Below, piece by piece: positions 20,901 through 32,984 of a stretch of 64,000 nt of DNA. A program made the translations under genes and the position numbers. The notes under the pieces are model-generated. The model searched no databases and had not been told where the DNA came from. It saw only the letters and a program-made list of their open reading frames with translations. Numbering within the stretch: the stretch's first letter is position 1; each line of letters opens with the position of its first letter. Origin of the DNA: Harmothoe impar (Eukaryota > Annelida > Polychaeta > Phyllodocida > Polynoidae); the NCBI GenBank assembly GCA_947462335.1, contig OX381716.1, forward strand, positions 5,142,438 to 5,206,437, in the 5' to 3' direction.

Positions 20901-20982
20901 CGCAGTCGGCAGGATTCGAACCTGCGCGGGCAGAGCCCAATGGATTTCTAGTCCATCGCCTTAACCACTCGGCCACGACTGC
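20901..20982 (-). tRNA. tRNA-Ser(AGA), unit 13, second
   Basis: Unit 13, gene unchanged; carries the spacer variant shared with unit 11. Confidence 0.93.
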
Positions 20983-21280
20983 CACGCTTACATGTAAAGG
21001 TGATAGATTCCAAATATCCAGAAGAATTGATGATATCTGCTCTAACATTACAGGCATCATGGTGATATGCTACATAGTAGTTCAAGTAGCTGGAATGCAG
21101 TAAAAGAGTGCCTGTTGAAAGTTGAGCTGTCTTGACCAAAGCCACCGTGAGGGGACTTAATTGCTGGTATTCTGTCATATAAATTCCAGGTATCTGCATG
21201 ATGAAAAGAGGTTGAATAGTATATAATATATATTCATCTTCATAGTAGAAAGGATATAGAAAAGTGGCAGGTACTCATGG

Positions 21281-21362
21281 GCAGTCGTGGCCGAGTGGTT
21301 AAGGCGTTGGACTTGAAATCCAATGGGTTCTACCCGCGCAGGTTCGAACCCTGCCGGCTGCG
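21281..21362 (+). tRNA. tRNA-Ser(UGA), unit 14
   Basis: Unit 14, no variant base noticed. Confidence 0.93.
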
Positions 21363-21546
21363 AGATTTTAGGCTGCACCACACATGCACTTGGGCATTCA
21401 ATCTAATATCCCCAAACACTGTTATTGTACATTGCACTCACTAGGCAATTGTCTTATGTCATAGGCTAAGTTCTGACTGCTAAATCCATCGAATACATTA
21501 GTTTTTTGCCCAAATGACATTTTCCTTTGGGTTTCCTCAAAAGTAA

Positions 21547-21628
21547 CGCAGTCGGCAGGATTCGAACCTGCGCGGGCAGAGCCCAATGGATTTCTAGTCC
21601 ATCGCCTTAACCACTCGGCCACGACTGC
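21547..21628 (-). tRNA. tRNA-Ser(AGA), unit 14, first
   Basis: Unit 14, no variant base noticed. Confidence 0.93.
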
Positions 21629-21920
21629 TATAACTTGAAAGTAATAGGAACCTTTAGCAAGCCCAACATAGGTCATTAAACATAGACCTAACTGACCATT
21701 GCTAAAACATAGCCGTTTGATAGGGACCTTTGGCGAAGCCGACATAGCTCATTAAGCGTTGATGTAGCCTATGTCTAAAGCATTGCTACATCTGCATTTA
21801 ATGAGCTACCTTGGCCTTGCTAAAGGTCCCTAGTGAGAGCAACGCTTGGACAACTTGTAGACTTGTTTGAGATTCTTGGTAACTTTGAAATATAGCTGTC
21901 ATTTCAAAACCTTTTACCAA

Positions 21921-22002
21921 GCAGTTGTGGCTGAGTGGTTAAGGCGTTGGACTCGAAATCCAATGGGTTCTACCCGCACAGGTTCGAACCCTGTCAACTG
22001 CG
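21921..22002 (+). tRNA. tRNA-Ser(CGA), unit 14, A-box variant
   Basis: Unit 14. GGCTGAG A-box variant. Confidence 0.88.
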
Positions 22003-22237
22003 AGATTTTGAACTAATCTTTCGAAACGTAAAAGAAGGTTGTATGTACATTACCCTAAGATCTGCTGAAACCAAGTTCATGCATTGAATTCCACGTTTAA
22101 AGGAAACATGTTGGACGAGCATTTTGTGGTGGTAATTTCTTTCTATTTGGGTACATCTTTTGAGCAGCTGTTGCAATTGAAAAATCATCTTTCTTTCATC
22201 AAGTGACATATTACACATTTGCCAAACTTAAAACTTG

Positions 22238-22319
22238 CGCAGTCGGCAGGATTCGAACCTGCGCGGGCAGAGCCCAATGGATTTCTAGTCCATCGCCTTA
22301 ACCACTCGGCCACGACTGC
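22238..22319 (-). tRNA. tRNA-Ser(AGA), unit 14, second
   Basis: Unit 14, no variant base noticed. Confidence 0.93.
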
Positions 22320-22617
22320 CACGCTTACATGTAAAGGTGATAGATTCCAAATATCCAGAAGAATTGATGATATCTGCTGTAACATTACAGGCATCATGGT
22401 GATATGCTACATAGTAGTTCAAGTAGCTGGAATGCAGTAAAAGAGTGCCTGTTGAAAGTTGAGCTGTCTTGACCAAAGCCACCGTGAGGGGACTTAATTG
22501 CTGGTATTCTGTCATATAAATTCCAGGTATCTGCATGATGAAAAGAGGTTGAATAGTATATAATATATATTCATCTTCATAGTAGAAAGGATATAGAAAA
22601 GTGGCAGGTACTCATGG

Positions 22618-22699
22618 GCAGTCGTGGCCGAGTGGTTAAGGCGTTGGACTTGAAATCCAATGGGTTCTACCCGCGCAGGTTCGAACCCTGCCGGCTGCG
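22618..22699 (+). tRNA. tRNA-Ser(UGA), unit 15
   Basis: Unit 15, no variant base noticed. Confidence 0.93.
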
Positions 22700-22883
22700 A
22701 GATTTTAGGCTGCACCACACATGCACTTGGGCATTCAATCTAATATCCCCAAACACTGTTATTGTACATTGCACTCACTAGGCAATTGTCTTATGTCATA
22801 GGCTAAGTTCTGACTGCTAAATCCATCGAATACATTAGTTTTTTGCCCAAATGACATTTTCCTTTGGGTTTCCTCAAAAGTAA

Positions 22884-22965
22884 CGCAGTCGGCAGGATTC
22901 GAACCTGCGCGGGCAGAGCCCAATGGATTTCTAGTCCATCGCCTTAACCACTCGGCCACGACTGC
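22884..22965 (-). tRNA. tRNA-Ser(AGA), unit 15, first
   Basis: Unit 15, no variant base noticed. Confidence 0.93.
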
Positions 22966-23257
22966 TATAACTTGAAAGTAATAGGAACCTTTAGCAAGCC
23001 CAACATAGGTCATTAAACATAGACCTAACTGACCATTGCTAAAACATAGCCGTTTGATAGGGACCTTTGGCGAAGCCGACATAGCTCATTAAGCGTTGAT
23101 GTAGCCTATGTCTAAAGCATTGCTACATCTGCATTTAATGAGCTACCTTGGCCTTGCTAAAGGTCCCTAGTGAGAGCAACGCTTGGACAACTTGTAGACT
23201 TGTTTGAGATTCTTGGTAACTTTGAAATATAGCTGTCATTTCAAAACCTTTTACCAA

Positions 23258-23339
23258 GCAGTTGTGGCCGAGTGGTTAAGGCGTTGGACTCGAAATCCAA
23301 TGGGTTCTACCCGCACAGGTTCGAACCCTGTCAACTGCG
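23258..23339 (+). tRNA. tRNA-Ser(CGA), unit 15
   Basis: Unit 15, no variant base noticed. Confidence 0.93.
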
Positions 23340-23574
23340 AGATTTTGAACTAATCTTTCGAAACGTAAAAGAAGGTTGTATGTACATTACCCTAAGATCT
23401 GCTGAAACCAAGTTCATGCATTGAATTCCACGTTTAAAGGAAACATGTTGGACGAGCATTTTGTGGTGGTAATTTCTTTCTATTTGGGTACATCTTTTGA
23501 GCAGCTGTTGCAATTGAAAAATCATCTTTCTTTCATCAAGTGACATATTACACATTTGCCAAACTTAAAACTTG

Positions 23575-23656
23575 CGCAGTCGGCAGGATTCGAACCTGCG
23601 CGGGCAGAGCCCAATGGATTTCTAGTCCATCGCCTTAACCACTCGGCCACGACTGC
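23575..23656 (-). tRNA. tRNA-Ser(AGA), unit 15, second
   Basis: Unit 15, no variant base noticed. Confidence 0.93.
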
Positions 23657-23954
23657 CACGCTTACATGTAAAGGTGATAGATTCCAAATATCCAGAAGAA
23701 TTGATGATATCTGCTGTAACATTACAGGCATCATGGTGATATGCTACATAGTAGTTCAAGTAGCTGGAATGCAGTAAAAGAGTGCCTGTTGAAAGTTGAG
23801 CTGTCTTGACCAAAGCCACCGTGAGGGGACTTAATTGCTGGTATTCTGTCATATAAATTCCAGGTATCTGCATGATGAAAAGAGGTTGAATAGTATATAA
23901 TATATATTCATCTTCATAGTAGAAAGGATATAGAAAAGTGGCAGGTACTCATGG

Positions 23955-24036
23955 GCAGTCGTGGCCGAGTGGTTAAGGCGTTGGACTTGAAATCCAATGG
24001 GTTCTACCCACGCAGGTTCGAACCCTGCCGGCTGCG
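23955..24036 (+). tRNA. tRNA-Ser(UGA), unit 16, variant
   Basis: Unit 16. One base differs at the 3' side of the variable arm (CTACCCACGC for CTACCCGCGC). Confidence 0.88.
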
Positions 24037-24220
24037 AGATTTTAGGCTGCACCACACATGCACTTGGGCATTCAATCTAATATCCCCAAACACTGTTATT
24101 GTACATTGCACTCACTAGGCAATTGTCTTATGTCATAGGCTAAGTTCTGACTGCTAAATCCATCGAATACATTAGTTTTTTGCCCAAATGACATTTTCCT
24201 TTGGGTTTCCTCAAAAGTAA

Positions 24221-24302
24221 CGCAGTCGGCAGGATTCGAACCTGCGCGGGCAGAGCCCAATGGATTTCTAGTCCATCGCCTTAACCACTCGGCCACGACT
24301 GC
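24221..24302 (-). tRNA. tRNA-Ser(AGA), unit 16, first
   Basis: Unit 16, no variant base noticed. Confidence 0.93.
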
Positions 24303-24594
24303 TATAACTTGAAAGTAATAGGAACCTTTAGCAAGCCCAACATAGGTCATTAAACATAGACCTAACTGACCATTGCTAAAACATAGCCGTTTGATAGGGA
24401 CCTTTGGCGAAGCCGACATAGCTCATTAAGCGTTGATGTAGCCTATGTCTAAAGCATTGCTACATCTGCATTTAATGAGCTACCTTGGCCTTGCTAAAGG
24501 TCCCTAGTGAGAGCAACGCTTGGACAACTTGTAGACTTGTTTGAGATTCTTGGTAACTTTGAAATATAGCTGTCATTTCAAAACCTTTTACCAA

Positions 24595-24676
24595 GCAGTT
24601 GTGGCCGAGTGGTTAAGGCGTTGGACTCGAAATCCAATGGGTTCTACCCGCACAGGTTCGAACCCTGTCAACTGCG
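24595..24676 (+). tRNA. tRNA-Ser(CGA), unit 16
   Basis: Unit 16, no variant base noticed. Confidence 0.93.
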
Positions 24677-24911
24677 AGATTTTGAACTAATCTTTCGAAA
24701 CGTAAAAGAAGGTTGTATGTACATTACCCTAAGATCTGCTGAAACCAAGTTCATGCATTGAATTCCACGTTTAAAGGAAACATGTTGGACGAGCATTTTG
24801 TGGTGGTAATTTCTTTCTATTTGGGTACATCTTTTGAGCAGCTGTTGCAATTGAAAAATCATCTTTCTTTCATCAAGTGACATATTACACATTTGCCAAA
24901 CTTAAAACTTG

Positions 24912-24993
24912 CGCAGTCGGCAGGATTCGAACCTGCGCGGGCAGAGCCCAATGGATTTCTAGTCCATCGCCTTAACCACTCGGCCACGACTGC
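24912..24993 (-). tRNA. tRNA-Ser(AGA), unit 16, second
   Basis: Unit 16, no variant base noticed. Confidence 0.93.
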
Positions 24994-25291
24994 CACGCTT
25001 ACATGTAAAGGTGATAGATTCCAAATATCCAGAAGAATTGATGATATCTGCTGTAACATTACAGGCATCATGGTGATATGCTACATAGTAGTTCAAGTAG
25101 CTGGAATGCAGTAAAAGAGTGCCTGTTGAAAGTTGAGCTGTCTTGACCAAAGCCACCGTGAGGGGACTTAATTGCTGGTATTCTGTCATATAAATTCCAG
25201 GTATCTGCATGATGAAAAGAGGTTGAATAGTATATAATATATATTCATCTTCATAGTAGAAAGGATATAGAAAAGTGGCAGGTACTCATGG

Positions 25292-25373
25292 GCAGTCGTG
25301 GCCGAGTGGTTAAGGCGTTGGACTTGAAATCCAATGGGTTCTACCCGCGCAGGTTCGAACCCTGCCGGCTGCG
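25292..25373 (+). tRNA. tRNA-Ser(UGA), unit 17
   Basis: Unit 17, no variant base noticed. Confidence 0.93.
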
Positions 25374-25557
25374 AGATTTTAGGCTGCACCACACATGCAC
25401 TTGGGCATTCAATCTAATATCCCCAAACACTGTTATTGTACATTGCACTCACTAGGCAATTGTCTTATGTCATAGGCTAAGTTCTGACTGCTAAATCCAT
25501 CGAATACATTAGTTTTTTGCCCAAATGACATTTTCCTTTGGGTTTCCTCAAAAGTAA

Positions 25558-25639
25558 CGCAGTCGGCAGGATTCGAACCTGCGCGGGCAGAGCCCAATGG
25601 ATTTCTAGTCCATCGCCTTAACCACTCGGCCACGACTGC
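25558..25639 (-). tRNA. tRNA-Ser(AGA), unit 17, first
   Basis: Unit 17, no variant base noticed. Confidence 0.93.
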
Positions 25640-25931
25640 TATAACTTGAAAGTAATAGGAACCTTTAGCAAGCCCAACATAGGTCATTAAACATAGACCT
25701 AACTGACCATTGCTAAAACATAGCCGTTTGATAGGGACCTTTGGCGAAGCCGACATAGCTCATTAAGCGTTGATGTAGCCTATGTCTAAAGCATTGCTAC
25801 ATCTGCATTTAATGAGCTACCTTGGCCTTGCTAAAGGTCCCTAGTGAGAGCAACGCTTGGACAACTTGTAGACTTGTTTGAGATTCTTGGTAACTTTGAA
25901 ATATAGCTGTCATTTCAAAACCTTTTACCAA

Positions 25932-26013
25932 GCAGTTGTGGCTGAGTGGTTAAGGCGTTGGACTCGAAATCCAATGGGTTCTACCCGCACAGGTTCGAAC
26001 CCTGTCAACTGCG
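25932..26013 (+). tRNA. tRNA-Ser(CGA), unit 17, A-box variant
   Basis: Unit 17. GGCTGAG A-box variant. Confidence 0.88.
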
Positions 26014-26248
26014 AGATTTTGAACTAATCTTTCGAGACGTAAAAGAAGGTTGTATGTACATTACCCTAAGATCTGCTGAAACCAAGTTCATGCATTGAAT
26101 TCCACGTTTAAAGGAAACATGTTGGACGAGCATTTTGTGGTGGTAATTTCTTTCTATTTGGGTACATCTTTTGAGCAGCTGTTGCAATTGAAAAATCATC
26201 TTTCTTTCATCAAGTGACATATTACACATTTGCCAAACTTAAAACTTG

Positions 26249-26330
26249 CGCAGTCGGCAGGATTCGAACCTGCGCGGGCAGAGCCCAATGGATTTCTAGT
26301 CCATCGCCTTAACCACTCGGCCACGACTGC
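26249..26330 (-). tRNA. tRNA-Ser(AGA), unit 17, second
   Basis: Unit 17, no variant base noticed. Confidence 0.93.
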
Positions 26331-26628
26331 CACGCTTACATGTAAAGGTGATAGATTCCAAATATCCAGAAGAATTGATGATATCTGCTGTAACATTACA
26401 GGCATCATGGTGATATGCTACATAGTAGTTCAAGTAGCTGGAATGCAGTAAAAGAGTGCCTGTTGAAAGTTGAGCTGTCTTGACCAAAGCCACCGTGAGG
26501 GGACTTAATTGCTGGTATTCTGTCATATAAATTCCAGGTATCTGCATGATGAAAAGAGGTTGAATAGTATATAATATATATTCATCTTCATAGTAGAAAG
26601 GATATAGAAAAGTGGCAGGTACTCATGG

Positions 26629-26710
26629 GCAGTCGTGGCCGAGTGGTTAAGGCGTTGGACTTGAAATCCAATGGGTTCTACCCGCGCAGGTTCGAACCCT
26701 GCCGGCTGCG
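26629..26710 (+). tRNA. tRNA-Ser(UGA), unit 18
   Basis: Unit 18, no variant base noticed. Confidence 0.93.
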
Positions 26711-26894
26711 AGATTTTAGGCTGCACCACACATGCACTTGGGCATTCAATCTAATATCCCCAAACACTGTTATTGTACATTGCACTCACTAGGCAATTGT
26801 CTTATGTCATAGGCTAAGTTCTGACTGCTAAATCCATCGAATACATTAGTTTTTTGCCCAAATGACATTTTCCTTTGGGTTTCCTCAAAAGTAA

Positions 26895-26976
26895 CGCAGT
26901 CGGCAGGATTCGAACCTGCGCGGGCAGAGCCCAATGGATTTCTAGTCCATCGCCTTAACCACTCGGCCACGACTGC
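26895..26976 (-). tRNA. tRNA-Ser(AGA), unit 18, first
   Basis: Unit 18, no variant base noticed. Confidence 0.93.
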
Positions 26977-27268
26977 TATAACTTGAAAGTAATAGGAACC
27001 TTTAGCAAGCCCAACATAGGTCATTAAACATAGACCTAACTGACCATTGCTAAAACATAGCCGTTTGATAGGGACCTTTGGCGAAGCCGACATAGCTCAT
27101 TAAGCGTTGATGTAGCCTATGTCTAAAGCATTGCTACATCTGCATTTAATGAGCTACCTTGGCCTTGCTAAAGGTCCCTAGTGAGAGCAACGCTTGGACA
27201 ACTTGTAGACTTGTTTGAGATTCTTGGTAACTTTGAAATATAGCTGTCATTTCAAAACCTTTTACCAA

Positions 27269-27350
27269 GCAGTTGTGGCCGAGTGGTTAAGGCGTTGGAC
27301 TCGAAATCCAATGGGTTCTACCCGCACAGGTTCGAACCCTGTCAACTGCG
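27269..27350 (+). tRNA. tRNA-Ser(CGA), unit 18
   Basis: Unit 18, no variant base noticed. Confidence 0.93.
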
Positions 27351-27585
27351 AGATTTTGAACTAATCTTTCGAAACGTAAAAGAAGGTTGTATGTACATTA
27401 CCCTAAGATCTGCTGAAACCAAGTTCATGCATTGAATTCCACGTTTAAAGGAAACATGTTGGACGAGCATTTTGTGGTGGTAATTTCTTTCTATTTGGGT
27501 ACATCTTTTGAGCAGCTGTTGCAATTGAAAAATCATCTTTCTTTCATCAAGTGACATATTACACATTTGCCAAACTTAAAACTTG

Positions 27586-27667
27586 CGCAGTCGGCAGGAT
27601 TCGAACCTGCGCGGGCAGAGCCCAATGGATTTCTAGTCCATCGCCTTAACCACTCGGCCACGACTGC
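27586..27667 (-). tRNA. tRNA-Ser(AGA), unit 18, second
   Basis: Unit 18, no variant base noticed. Confidence 0.93.
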
Positions 27668-27965
27668 CACGCTTACATGTAAAGGTGATAGATTCCAAAT
27701 ATCCAGAAGAATTGATGATATCTGCTGTAACATTACAGGCATCATGGTGATATGCTACATAGTAGTTCAAGTAGCTGGAATGCAGTAAAAGAGTGCCTGT
27801 TGAAAGTTGAGCTGTCTTGACCAAAGCCACCGTGAGGGGACTTAATTGCTGGTATTCTGTCATATAAATTCCAGGTATCTGCATGATGAAAAGAGGTTGA
27901 ATAGTATATAATATATATTCATCTTCATAGTAGAAAGGATATAGAAAAGTGGCAGGTACTCATGG

Positions 27966-28047
27966 GCAGTCGTGGCCGAGTGGTTAAGGCGTTGGACTTG
28001 AAATCCAATGGGTTCTACCCGCGCAGGTTCGAACCCTGCCGGCTGCG
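27966..28047 (+). tRNA. tRNA-Ser(UGA), unit 19
   Basis: Unit 19, no variant base noticed. Confidence 0.93.
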
Positions 28048-28231
28048 AGATTTTAGGCTGCACCACACATGCACTTGGGCATTCAATCTAATATCCCCAA
28101 ACACTGTTATTGTACATTGCACTCACTAGGCAATTGTCTTATGTCATAGGCTAAGTTCTGACTGCTAAATCCATCGAATACATTAGTTTTTTGCCCAAAT
28201 GACATTTTCCTTTGGGTTTCCTCAAAAGTAA

Positions 28232-28313
28232 CGCAGTCGGCAGGATTCGAACCTGCGCGGGCAGAGCCCAATGGATTTCTAGTCCATCGCCTTAACCACT
28301 CGGCCACGACTGC
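28232..28313 (-). tRNA. tRNA-Ser(AGA), unit 19, first
   Basis: Unit 19, no variant base noticed. Confidence 0.93.
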
Positions 28314-28605
28314 TATAACTTGAAAGTAATAGGAACCTTTAGCAAGCCCAACATAGGTCATTAAACATAGACCTAACTGACCATTGCTAAAACATAGCCG
28401 TTTGATAGGGACCTTTGGCGAAGCCGACATAGCTCATTAAGCGTTGATGTAGCCTATGTCTAAAGCATTGCTACATCTGCATTTAATGAGCTACCTTGGC
28501 CTTGCTAAAGGTCCCTAGTGAGAGCAACGCTTGGACAACTTGTAGACTTGTTTGAGATTCTTGGTAACTTTGAAATATAGCTGTCATTTCAAAACCTTTT
28601 ACCAA

Positions 28606-28687
28606 GCAGTTGTGGCCGAGTGGTTAAGGCGTTGGACTCGAAATCCAATGGGTTCTACCCGCACAGGTTCGAACCCTGTCAACTGCG
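28606..28687 (+). tRNA. tRNA-Ser(CGA), unit 19
   Basis: Unit 19, no variant base noticed. Confidence 0.93.
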
Positions 28688-28922
28688 AGATTTTGAACTA
28701 ATCTTTCGAAACGTAAAAGAAGGTTGTATGTACATTACCCTAAGATCTGCTGAAACCAAGTTCATGCATTGAATTCCACGTTTAAAGGAAACATGTTGGA
28801 CGAGCATTTTGTGGTGGTAATTTCTTTCTATTTGGGTACATCTTTTGAGCAGCTGTTGCAATTGAAAAATCATCTTTCTTTCATCAAGTGACATATTACA
28901 CATTTGCCAAACTTAAAACTTG

Positions 28923-29004
28923 CGCAGTCGGCAGGATTCGAACCTGCGCGGGCAGAGCCCAATGGATTTCTAGTCCATCGCCTTAACCACTCGGCCACGA
29001 CTGC
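28923..29004 (-). tRNA. tRNA-Ser(AGA), unit 19, second
   Basis: Unit 19, no variant base noticed. Confidence 0.93.
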
Positions 29005-29302
29005 CACGCTTACATGTAAAGGTGATAGATTCCAAATATCCAGAAGAATTGATGATATCTGCTGTAACATTACAGGCATCATGGTGATATGCTACATAGT
29101 AGTTCAAGTAGCTGGAATGCAGTAAAAGAGTGCCTGTTGAAAGTTGAGCTGTCTTGACCAAAGCCACCGTGAGGGGACTTAATTGCTGGTATTCTGTCAT
29201 ATAAATTCCAGGTATCTGCATGATGAAAAGAGGTTGAATAGTATATAATATATATTCATCTTCATAGTAGAAAGGATATAGAAAAGTGGCAGGTACTCAT
29301 GG

Positions 29303-29384
29303 GCAGTCGTGGCCGAGTGGTTAAGGCGTTGGACTTGAAATCCAATGGGTTCTACCCGCGCAGGTTCGAACCCTGCCGGCTGCG
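29303..29384 (+). tRNA. tRNA-Ser(UGA), unit 20
   Basis: Unit 20, no variant base noticed. Confidence 0.93.
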
Positions 29385-29568
29385 AGATTTTAGGCTGCAC
29401 CACACATGCACTTGGGCATTCAATCTAATATCCCCAAACACTGTTATTGTACATTGCACTCACTAGGCAATTGTCTTATGTCATAGGCTAAGTTCTGACT
29501 GCTAAATCCATCGAATACATTAGTTTTTTGCCCAAATGACATTTTCCTTTGGGTTTCCTCAAAAGTAA

Positions 29569-29650
29569 CGCAGTCGGCAGGATTCGAACCTGCGCGGGCA
29601 GAGCCCAATGGATTTCTAGTCCATCGCCTTAACCACTCGGCCACGACTGC
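29569..29650 (-). tRNA. tRNA-Ser(AGA), unit 20, first
   Basis: Unit 20, gene unchanged; flank AATTAAT as in unit 7. Confidence 0.93.
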
Positions 29651-29942
29651 TATAACTTGAAATTAATAGGAACCTTTAGCAAGCCCAACATAGGTCATTA
29701 AACATAGACCTAACTGACCAGTGCTAAAACATAGCCGTTTGATAGGGACCTTTGGCGAAGCCGACATAGCTCATTAAGCGTTGATGTAGCCTATGTCTAA
29801 AGCATTGCTACATCTGCATTTAATGAGCTACCTTGGCCTTGCTAAAGGTCCCTAGTGAGAGCAACGCTTGGACAACTTGTAGACTTGTTTGAGATTCTTG
29901 GTAACTTTGAAATATAGCTGTCATTTCAAAACCTTTTACCAA

Positions 29943-30024
29943 GCAGTTGTGGCTGAGTGGTTAAGGCGTTGGACTCGAAATCCAATGGGTTCTACCCGCA
30001 CAGGTTCGAACCCTGTCAACTGCG
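29943..30024 (+). tRNA. tRNA-Ser(CGA), unit 20, A-box variant
   Basis: Unit 20. GGCTGAG A-box variant. Confidence 0.88.
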
Positions 30025-30259
30025 AGATTTTGAACTAATCTTTCGAGACGTAAAAGAAGGTTGTATGTACATTACCCTAAGATCTGCTGAAACCAAGTTC
30101 ATGCATTGAATTCCACGTTTAAAGGAAACATGTTGGACGAGCATTTTGTGGTGGTAATTTCTTTCTATTTGGGTACATCTTTTGAGCAGCTGTTGCAATT
30201 GAAAAATCATCTTTCTTTCATCAAGTGACATATTACACATTTGCCAAACTTAAAACTTG

Positions 30260-30341
30260 CGCAGTCGGCAGGATTCGAACCTGCGCGGGCAGAGCCCAAT
30301 GGATTTCTAGTCCATCGCCTTAACCACTCGGCCACGACTGC
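30260..30341 (-). tRNA. tRNA-Ser(AGA), unit 20, second
   Basis: Unit 20, no variant base noticed. Confidence 0.93.
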
Positions 30342-30639
30342 CACGCTTACATGTAAAGGTGATAGATTCCAAATATCCAGAAGAATTGATGATATCTGCT
30401 GTAACATTACAGGCATCATGGTGATATGCTACATAGTAGTTCAAGTAGCTGGAATGCAGTAAAAGAGTGCCTGTTGAAAGTTGAGCTGTCTTGACCAAAG
30501 CCACCGTGAGGGGACTTAATTGCTGGTATTCTGTCATATAAATTCCAGGTATCTGCATGATGAAAAGAGGTTGAATAGTATATAATATATATTCATCTTC
30601 ATAGTAGAAAGGATATAGAAAAGTGGCAGGTACTCATGG

Positions 30640-30721
30640 GCAGTCGTGGCCGAGTGGTTAAGGCGTTGGACTTGAAATCCAATGGGTTCTACCCGCGCAG
30701 GTTCGAACCCTGCCGGCTGCG
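30640..30721 (+). tRNA. tRNA-Ser(UGA), unit 21
   Basis: Unit 21, no variant base noticed. Confidence 0.93.
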
Positions 30722-30905
30722 AGATTTTAGGCTGCACCACACATGCACTTGGGCATTCAATCTAATATCCCCAAACACTGTTATTGTACATTGCACTCAC
30801 TAGGCAATTGTCTTATGTCATAGGCTAAGTTCTGACTGCTAAATCCATCGAATACATTAGTTTTTTGCCCAAATGACATTTTCCTTTGGGTTTCCTCAAA
30901 AGTAA

Positions 30906-30987
30906 CGCAGTCGGCAGGATTCGAACCTGCGCGGGCAGAGCCCAATGGATTTCTAGTCCATCGCCTTAACCACTCGGCCACGACTGC
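30906..30987 (-). tRNA. tRNA-Ser(AGA), unit 21, first
   Basis: Unit 21, no variant base noticed. Confidence 0.93.
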
Positions 30988-31279
30988 TATAACTTGAAAG
31001 TAATAGGAACCTTTAGCAAGCCCAACATAGGTCATTAAACATAGACCTAACTGACCAGTGCTAAAACATAGCCGTTTGATAGGGACCTTTGGCGAAGCCG
31101 ACATAGCTCATTAAGCGTTGATGTAGCCTATGTCTAAAGCATTGCTACATCTGCATTTAATGAGCTACCTTGGCCTTGCTAAAGGTCCCTAGTGAGAGCA
31201 ACGCTTGGACAACTTGTAGACTTGTTTGAGATTCTTGGTAACTTTGAAATATAGCTGTCATTTCAAAACCTTTTACCAA

Positions 31280-31361
31280 GCAGTTGTGGCCGAGTGGTTA
31301 AGGCGTTGGACTCGAAATCCAATGGGTTCTACCCGCACAGGTTCGAACCCTGTCAACTGCG
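31280..31361 (+). tRNA. tRNA-Ser(CGA), unit 21
   Basis: Unit 21, no variant base noticed. Confidence 0.93.
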
Positions 31362-31596
31362 AGATTTTGAACTAATCTTTCGAAACGTAAAAGAAGGTTG
31401 TATGTACATTACCCTAAGATCTGCTGAAACCAAGTTCATGCATTGAATTCCACGTTTAAAGGAAACATGTTGGACGAGCATTTTGTGGTGGTAATTTCTT
31501 TCTATTTGGGTACATCTTTTGAGCAGCTGTTGCAATTGAAAAATCATCTTTCTTTCATCAAGTGACATATTACACATTTGCCAAACTTAAAACTTG

Positions 31597-31678
31597 CGCA
31601 GTCGGCAGGATTCGAACCTGCGCGGGCAGAGCCCAATGGATTTCTAGTCCATCGCCTTAACCACTCGGCCACGACTGC
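31597..31678 (-). tRNA. tRNA-Ser(AGA), unit 21, second
   Basis: Unit 21, no variant base noticed. Confidence 0.93.
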
Positions 31679-31976
31679 CACGCTTACATGTAAAGGTGAT
31701 AGATTCCAAATATCCAGAAGAATTGATGATATCTGCTGTAACATTACAGGCATCATGGTGATATGCTACATAGTAGTTCAAGTAGCTGGAATGCAGTAAA
31801 AGAGTGCCTGTTGAAAGTTGAGCTGTCTTGACCAAAGCCACCGTGAGGGGACTTAATTGCTGGTATTCTGTCATATAAATTCCAGGTATCTGCATGATGA
31901 AAAGAGGTTGAATAGTATATAATATATATTCATCTTCATAGTAGAAAGGATATAGAAAAGTGGCAGGTACTCATGG

Positions 31977-32058
31977 GCAGTCGTGGCCGAGTGGTTAAGG
32001 CGTTGGACTTGAAATCCAATGGGTTCTACCCGCGCAGGTTCGAACCCTGCCGGCTGCG
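31977..32058 (+). tRNA. tRNA-Ser(UGA), unit 22
   Basis: Unit 22, no variant base noticed. A 1-kb insertion follows about 70 bp downstream. Confidence 0.93.
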
Positions 32059-32289
32059 AGATTTTAGGCTGCACCACACATGCACTTGGGCATTCAATCT
32101 AATATCCCCAAACACTGTTATTGTACATTATACCACGTTTCTGGCGTTTCCCGTGCCGAGAGTGGATATTTGCCGTTCGGTTATCTCAGGATATACGCAC
32201 GCTCAGAATTTATTTTTTACACCAAGACGCTTCTATATATTTTAACAAGGTAATGAAAGGTAGGCATAGCCATTTTGGCTACGAAATTA

Positions 32290-32372
32290 GTGAGACTCGT
32301 TCGGGACGCGAACCCCGGCCGCAGAAGCCAAACGCCAGCGCCTAACCTCATCGGCCACAGAGCCGACTGGTA
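32290..32372 (-). other. tRNA-derived SINE head or tRNA pseudogene
   Basis: On the minus strand an A-box-like GTGGCCGATGAGGTTAGG is followed, about 35 nt on, by B box GGGTTCGCGTCCCG. The spacing fits a type II tRNA-like (Ser/Leu) ancestor, but the acceptor arm is not preserved. It is not part of the tandem units. Confidence 0.5.
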
Positions 32373-32396
32373 GAAAGCTAATACTAACTTACCTTG

Positions 32397-32881
32397 GCGC
32401 CATGATTCTCCCAGCGGTACCAAATACGTAGTGAATAACATCCAAATGTGGCGAAATTAGATCTTGTCAAGCTTATTCCTTCAAACCAGTACATGTTTAG
32501 AGCTCCTTCTTGATGTTCCCGTGCTGTATTTGCCTTTTAATTGCGTAAAATCCTCATAATTCGACATTTTGTACATGCTGCCAGCGGGCGGAGGACGATC
32601 AGCTGATCGAAGCCACCGCGGAAACTAGGTCAGTCGGTCGCGCCAGTCGGTCACGTGATCGGACGCGTCCCGCTGTTTACAAATCTAACCAGGCTGGCAC
32701 CCCTCACAAAATGTCGAAATATGAGGATTTTACGCAATTAAAAGGCTATTTCTGCACGGAAACATCAACAAGGAGATCTTAGCATGTATCAGATTGAAGG
32801 ATTAACCCTGTCATGGTCTAATTTCGCTACATTTGGATGTTATTCACTACGTATTTGGTACCGCTTGGAGAATCATGGCGC
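32397..32881. mobile_element. Fold-back element with two ~175-bp inverted arms
   Basis: The left arm (32397-32571) and right arm (32707-32881) are reverse complements over their whole length, with near-perfect outer (GGTACCAAATACGTAGTGAA) and inner (TTTTAATTGCGTAAAATCCT) blocks and a more diverged middle. A 135-bp GC-rich spacer separates them. Divergence of the arms argues that this is an old element. Confidence 0.75.
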
Positions 32882-32984
32882 TCCGCTATGCGCTGAGTCT
32901 GCCAGTCGATCGGCGAGACAAAATGGACAATTGAAAAAGGTAGGCCTTATACGATATTATATTCATATATTTGAAGAAATAGTG